Assembly (NCBI GenBank): GCA_033763395.1
Contig: JANRKQ010000018.1
Location: 152,897 to 216,896, forward strand
Source of the DNA: Xiheimicrobium sp033763395
Lineage (GTDB): Bacteria; Myxococcota; Myxococcia; Myxococcales; Myxococcaceae
Length of the DNA stretch: 64,000 nucleotides
Reading direction: 5' to 3'
Part shown: positions 60,645 to 64,000 of the stretch, piece by piece
Numbering within the stretch: the stretch's first letter is position 1
How the letters are laid out: each line of letters begins with the position of its first letter
Made by a program: the position numbers and the translations under genes
The notes under the pieces: model-generated
Told to the model about the DNA's origin: nothing
Seen by the model: the letters and a program-made list of their open reading frames with translations, nothing else
Databases searched by the model: none

Positions 60645-61063
60645 GCCTCGACATGGTACCGCCGCGCGGGTCGGTTCGCAGTGCTCAAAGCGGAGGCACG
60701 AACCGTCCCAGGGTCTCGGTGTACCCGTCGGTTGGGGTGCGACCCACGGCTGCGTCTTCGTGGACCTCGTGGGTGCACGTCCGGCCGCTTCGACGCCGAG
60801 GGGCCGGGCTCACCGACGACCCGAACCGACGACGCGATGCATGACGGGGCTGGCACTGGAGCCGCGCGAGGGACGTCGGGGCACCTGTATTTCCCGGGTG
60901 GCGCGAGCGTTGCCGCCAGTCGATGGCCCCTCCGCTCGTCCGACGAAGCCGCGAAGTCCAGCACTCGTTCAGCATTCGAGGGAGCTGCCGCTCGCGCTCG
61001 GCGTTCACCTCCTCCGAGCCGGGAAAACCGAAGGCCTCTGTCCATGCAACGCAGCGCCCGACG
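60645..61063 (-). other. 419-base stretch with no supported gene
   Basis: Between the zinc-finger P-loop gene and the CoA-transferase gene I see only open frames with Arg/Pro/Ser-rich composition and no family motif. One minus-strand frame contains a plausible fragment (AFGFPGSEEVNAERERQ) but no domain. It must hold the promoter of the downstream gene; no good promoter pair was recognised. Confidence 0.5.
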
Positions 61064-62221
61064 TCAGCGGCTCGAGACCAGCGCCCTCCGCTCGTCGTCG
61101 CTGAAGCCCGCCTCGCGCAGGACCTCGTCCGTGTGCGCCCCAAGGCCGGGGGAATCGCGCGTCGGCATCGGCCCGAAGTGCAAGGGCGTCTTGAGGTGCA
61201 TGACGTCGCCCGCCTTCACGAACATTCCACGCGCGACGAGCTGGGGATCGTTCAGCACTTCGTCGCCCTCGTTCACCGGCTCGATGCAGAGATCGTGTCG
61301 CCGGAACAGCTCGACCCAGTGCGCGAGCGGCTTCGCGGCGAAGAGGGCCTCGAGTTCACGCCGCGTCGCGCGACCTTCCGCGCCGGTGTCGTACCCACCC
61401 GGCATGAGATCGGGTCGCTCGAGCACCTCGCACAGGCCCCCGAAGAACTTGGGCTCCAGCGAGCCGACCGCGAGCCATCGATCGTCCTGCGTCCGGTACA
61501 GGCCGTAGCAGGCGTACCCACCATTGAGCGCCTCGGCCCCGCGCTGCAGCGGGCCCGACTCGGCGCCCATCATCAGCCGGGCGCCCAGGTGCATGTGCAG
61601 GAACGCGAGCGAGCCCTCGGTCATCGAGATGTCGACGAAGCGCCCCTGGCCAGTGCGCTGCCGCTCGTGGAGCGCGGCGAGAATCCCCACCAGCGCGAAG
61701 AGGCTCCCGCCGCCGATGTCGGCCATCTGCACGCCGGGCATCGCCGGTGGGCCTCCCGCCACCCCGCCGTAGGCCAGCGCGCCCGAGCGGGCGATGTAGT
61801 TGAGATCGTGCCCGGCCTTGAGCCGATCGGGCCCGGTCGCGCCGTAGCCCGAGATGGAGCAGTAGATGAGCCGCGGGTTCTCTTTCGCCAGCGCCTCGAA
61901 GCCGACGCCGAGCTTGTCCATCACGCCGGGCCGGAAGCTCTCGACCAGCACGTCGTACCGCGCCGCGAGGCGCTTGAGCGCCGACACGCCCTCGGGTGAC
62001 TTGAGATCGAGCGTGAGTGAGCGCTTGTTGCGGTTGAGCGCGAGAAAGAGCGCCGAGACCTCGCCCTTCATCGGCGGCATGTGGCGCGTGTAGTCACCGC
62101 CTTGCGGCTCCTCGACCTTGTCGACCGTCGCGCCGAGATCGGCCAGCACCAGCGTGGCGTACGGCCCGGGCAGGAGCCGGGACAGATCGAGCACCTTCAG
62201 CCCTTCGAGCGGCAACGACAT
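61064..62221 (-). CDS. CoA-transferase family III, alpha-methylacyl-CoA racemase-like
   Basis: A 385-residue CaiB/BaiF-superfamily protein. SRLLPGPYATLVLADLGA is the typical N-terminus. The motif AGHDLNYIARSGAL resembles the active-site His segment of alpha-methylacyl-CoA racemase, and PGVQMADIGGGS matches its Asp segment. NRNKRSLTLDLKSPEG is the superfamily signature. It therefore probably epimerises 2-methyl-branched acyl-CoAs, fitting branched-chain fatty-acid metabolism in myxobacteria. True CoA transfer cannot be excluded. A GTG two codons upstream is an alternative start. It lies about 90 bases downstream of the SCP2 gene. Confidence 0.87.
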   Translation of the reverse strand: MSLPLEGLKVLDLSRLLPGPYATLVLADLGATVDKVEEPQGGDYTRHMPPMKGEVSALFLALNRNKRSLTLDLKSPEGVSALKRLAARYDVLVESFRPGVMDKLGVGFEALAKENPRLIYCSISGYGATGPDRLKAGHDLNYIARSGALAYGGVAGGPPAMPGVQMADIGGGSLFALVGILAALHERQRTGQGRFVDISMTEGSLAFLHMHLGARLMMGAESGPLQRGAEALNGGYACYGLYRTQDDRWLAVGSLEPKFFGGLCEVLERPDLMPGGYDTGAEGRATRRELEALFAAKPLAHWVELFRRHDLCIEPVNEGDEVLNDPQLVARGMFVKAGDVMHLKTPLHFGPMPTRDSPGLGAHTDEVLREAGFSDDERRALVSSR

Positions 62222-62310
62222 GGGCACTCCTCCCTCGACACGACTCGGGGCCCGGGCTCCTGAAGAGGAGACGCCGGACCCCGAAAGATGAACCGCGATG
62301 AACGACCCGT

Positions 62311-62637
62311 TCAGCCCATCAGCTTGGCGAGCTTCATCGCCAGGCCCATGTCCATCGGCTTGAACTTGAGCTTGCCCTGCATCGCCGCCATCTGGGCGTT
62401 CATCTGCTTGTTGATGATCTTCTCGAAGTCACCGGCCGCGGCCATGATCGTCATCTTCGACTCGCCGTTCTTCCCGGCCGTCACCCAGCCCTCGGTCTTG
62501 GTGCAGTCGAGCGTCCAGTCGCCGCCGCCGTCACCAGAGATGGTGAAGTGGACGACCGCGTTGATGTCCTTCGCGAGCTCGGGCTTCGCGGCAAGGCGCT
62601 TGGGGATCTCGACCTCGAGGATGTCCTTGATGGCCAT
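62311..62637 (-). CDS. SCP2 sterol-carrier domain protein
   Basis: A 108-residue stand-alone SCP2 domain. The family pattern is present: helix, VHFTISGDGGGDWTLDC strand pair, ESKMTIMAAAGDFEKIIN (the 'D...ls..D' region), and the closing MQGKLKFKPMDMGLAMKLAK helix. It binds fatty acyl-CoAs or other lipids. It lies between thrS and the racemase-like gene, consistent with branched or long-chain lipid handling. A Shine-Dalgarno-like GGAAG lies just upstream of its ATG. Confidence 0.88.
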   Translation of the reverse strand: MAIKDILEVEIPKRLAAKPELAKDINAVVHFTISGDGGGDWTLDCTKTEGWVTAGKNGESKMTIMAAAGDFEKIINKQMNAQMAAMQGKLKFKPMDMGLAMKLAKLMG

Positions 62638-62696
62638 GGCGTTTCTCTTCCTTCGTCACTGCTGGGTGGGTGTTGACTGCTGAATCAACGAAACGC

Positions 62697-62717
62697 CGCG
62701 GACCGTAATGATCCGCG
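62697..62717 (-). terminator. Possible intrinsic terminator of thrS
   Basis: CGCGGA and TCCGCG form a six-base stem with a nine-base loop shortly after the thrS stop. On the minus strand it is followed by GCGTTTCGTT, moderately T-rich. It overlaps a candidate promoter for the SCP2 gene, so only one of the two may be functional. Confidence 0.35.
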
Positions 62718-62730
62718 TTGCCTGGGTCAA
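62702..62730 (-). promoter_or_regulatory. Candidate promoter for the SCP2 gene
   Basis: Minus-strand TTGACC (62730-62725) and TACGGT (62707-62702) are separated by 17 bases. The start site would be near 62695, with a leader of about 58 bases to the SCP2 ATG at 62637. Confidence 0.42.
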
Positions 62731-62737
62731 AGGATTC

Positions 62738-64000
62738 TCAGCGCCCGGTGGGCCAGGCCGCTTCCTTGCGGAACAGCTCGAGGAAGTCCTTGAAGGGCAT
62801 GGTCTTCAGATCCTGGCCGCCGTAGCGGCGCGGCGCGACGGCCTGCTGCTCGACCTCGCGGTCTCCGATGACGAGCGTGAAGGGGATCTTCTGCACCTGC
62901 GCCTCGGCGATCTTCTTCTGCATCGACAGGCCGCGCTCGTCGACCTCGACGCGGAAGCCCTCGGCGGCGAGCTGCGCCTTGAGCTGGTTCGCGTACTCGT
63001 ACTGGCGGTCGGCGACGGTGACGAGGAGCGCCTGGGTGGGCGCGAGCCACGCGGGGAACGCGCCGGCGTAGTGCTCGATGAGAATGGCGATGAAGCGCTC
63101 GAAGGAGCCGTAGATGGCGCGATGGAGCACGACGGGGCGGTGCTCCTTGTTGTCCTCGCCGATGTACGAGAGGTCGAACCGCTGGGCCGCCACGTAGTCG
63201 AGCTGCACGGTCCCGAGCTGCCACTTGCGCCCGATGGAGTCCGACACGTCGAAGTCGATCTTCGGGCCGTAGAAGGCGCCGTCGCCGGGCTTGAGCTCAT
63301 AGGCGACCTTCATCGTCTCGAGCGCCTGCTGCAGCCCCGCCTCGGCCTTGTCCCACTGCTCGTCGGTGCCGATGCGCTGCGCGGGCCGCGTCGAGAGCTT
63401 CGCCTGGTAGGTGAGGCCGAACGCTGCGTAGACGGTGTCGAGGAGCCGCACGAACCTCTCGACCTCGGCGCCGATCTGATCTTCGCGGCAGTAGATGTGC
63501 GCGTCGTCCTGCGCGAACTGGCGCACGCGCGTGAGGCCCGAGAGCGCGCCCTGGGCCTCGTTGCGGTGCAGTACGTCCTGGGTGTGCAGGCGCAGGGGCA
63601 GGTCGCGGTACGAGTGCTTCTTGAAGCCGAAGTACAGATGGTGCGACGGGCAGTTCATCGGCTTGAGCGAGAAGTGCAGCTCGCCCGACTCCGAGTCCTG
63701 CACGAGGAACATGTTCTCTTTGTACTTGTCCCAGTGGCCGCTCGTTTCCCAGAGGCCCTTGTTGAAGAGCAGCGGCGTCTTGATCTCGACGTAGCCGTTG
63801 TCGAGCGCGAGCTTGCGCATGAAGCCCGACAGCGTCGTGTAGAGCGCGGTGCCCTTGGGCGACCAGAACGCCGAGCCCGGCGCGAACGGGTGGAAGTGGA
63901 AGAGATCGAGATCCTTCCCCAGCCGGCGGTGATCGCGCTTGGCGGCCTCTTCGCGCTGCTTCACCCAGGCGTCGAGCTGCTTCTGATCGAAGAAGGCGAT
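62738..64000 (-). CDS. thrS: Threonyl-tRNA synthetase, N-terminal part outside window
   Basis: Charges tRNA-Thr with threonine. The reading frame is open to the window edge; about 420 C-terminal residues are present. The class II core shows the zinc ligands Cys (PMNCPSHHLYF) and His (LHTQDVLHRNE, and VVLHRAIYGSFERF). Motif 2 is in GALSGLTRVRQFAQDDAHIY. The anticodon-binding domain ends the protein (DERGLSMQKKIAEAQ, PFTLVIGDREVE). The TGS and editing domains would be to the right, outside. Confidence 0.96.
   Translation of the reverse strand: MAFFDQKQLDAWVKQREEAAKRDHRRLGKDLDLFHFHPFAPGSAFWSPKGTALYTTLSGFMRKLALDNGYVEIKTPLLFNKGLWETSGHWDKYKENMFLVQDSESGELHFSLKPMNCPSHHLYFGFKKHSYRDLPLRLHTQDVLHRNEAQGALSGLTRVRQFAQDDAHIYCREDQIGAEVERFVRLLDTVYAAFGLTYQAKLSTRPAQRIGTDEQWDKAEAGLQQALETMKVAYELKPGDGAFYGPKIDFDVSDSIGRKWQLGTVQLDYVAAQRFDLSYIGEDNKEHRPVVLHRAIYGSFERFIAILIEHYAGAFPAWLAPTQALLVTVADRQYEYANQLKAQLAAEGFRVEVDERGLSMQKKIAEAQVQKIPFTLVIGDREVEQQAVAPRRYGGQDLKTMPFKDFLELFRKEAAWPTGR

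Overview
The window is high-GC DNA densely packed with protein genes from a myxobacterium, most likely Myxococcota of the Myxococcus/Archangium type. The best evidence is an rpoE1-like ECF sigma factor, its anti-sigma factor and a full-length FrzS social-motility protein in a row. Supporting evidence is an MglA-family GTPase, an AgmX/PglI-type domain, a DUF4388 protein and many lipoproteins. I found no rRNA, tRNA, CRISPR array, insertion sequence or prophage. The window cuts alanine dehydrogenase at its left end and threonyl-tRNA synthetase at its right end.

Layout. 1-4.5 kb: alanine dehydrogenase, then sigma factor, anti-sigma factor and FrzS. 4.5-10.7 kb: a minus-strand run of six genes (HARE-HTH/Mrr-like protein, two lipoproteins, BirA, CoaX and a HEAT-like protein). 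10.8-16.4 kb: a beta-propeller protein, a repeat-rich lipoprotein with a sugar-dehydrogenase propeller, and a membrane-anchored protein. 16.5-20.9 kb: uridine kinase facing a compact cyclic-nucleotide module (CHASE2 adenylate cyclase, CRP-like protein, class II phosphodiesterase). 21-25.3 kb: purM and purN, then a 42-residue gene, an FAD oxidoreductase and an MglA-like GTPase, mostly joined by 1-4 base overlaps. 25.4-28.4 kb: a second ECF sigma and anti-sigma pair coupled to a secreted caspase-like protein with a probable outer-membrane barrel. 28.4-33 kb: DUF4388, a phosphatase-superfamily enzyme, a lipoprotein protease, a HAD phosphatase and a lipoprotein.

34-36.6 kb: a seven-gene minus-strand envelope operon in which the Holin-X/DUF1469-like gene carries an in-frame TAG. 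36.7-44.7 kb: an M1 aminopeptidase homologue that has lost key active-site residues, an operon of two propeller lipoproteins and an outer-membrane protein, and a further lipoprotein. 44.7-49.9 kb: fatty acyl-CoA genes (two acyl-CoA dehydrogenases, enoyl-CoA hydratase, 3-hydroxyacyl-CoA dehydrogenase). 49.9-60.6 kb: a TPR lipoprotein, an aldo/keto reductase fused to a polynucleotide-kinase-like domain, Uma2 and Mrp/ApbC proteins, a GT-C membrane protein, a LipB-Nudix fusion and a ClpX-type zinc-finger protein. 61-64 kb: an alpha-methylacyl-CoA racemase-like protein, an SCP2 protein and thrS.

The strongest candidates for new biology are the sigma/anti-sigma/caspase-barrel unit, the aldo/keto reductase-kinase fusion, the M1 pseudo-aminopeptidase, the self-contained cAMP module, and the interrupted Holin-X/DUF1469-like gene. 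All family assignments come from reading motifs by eye; no database search was run.
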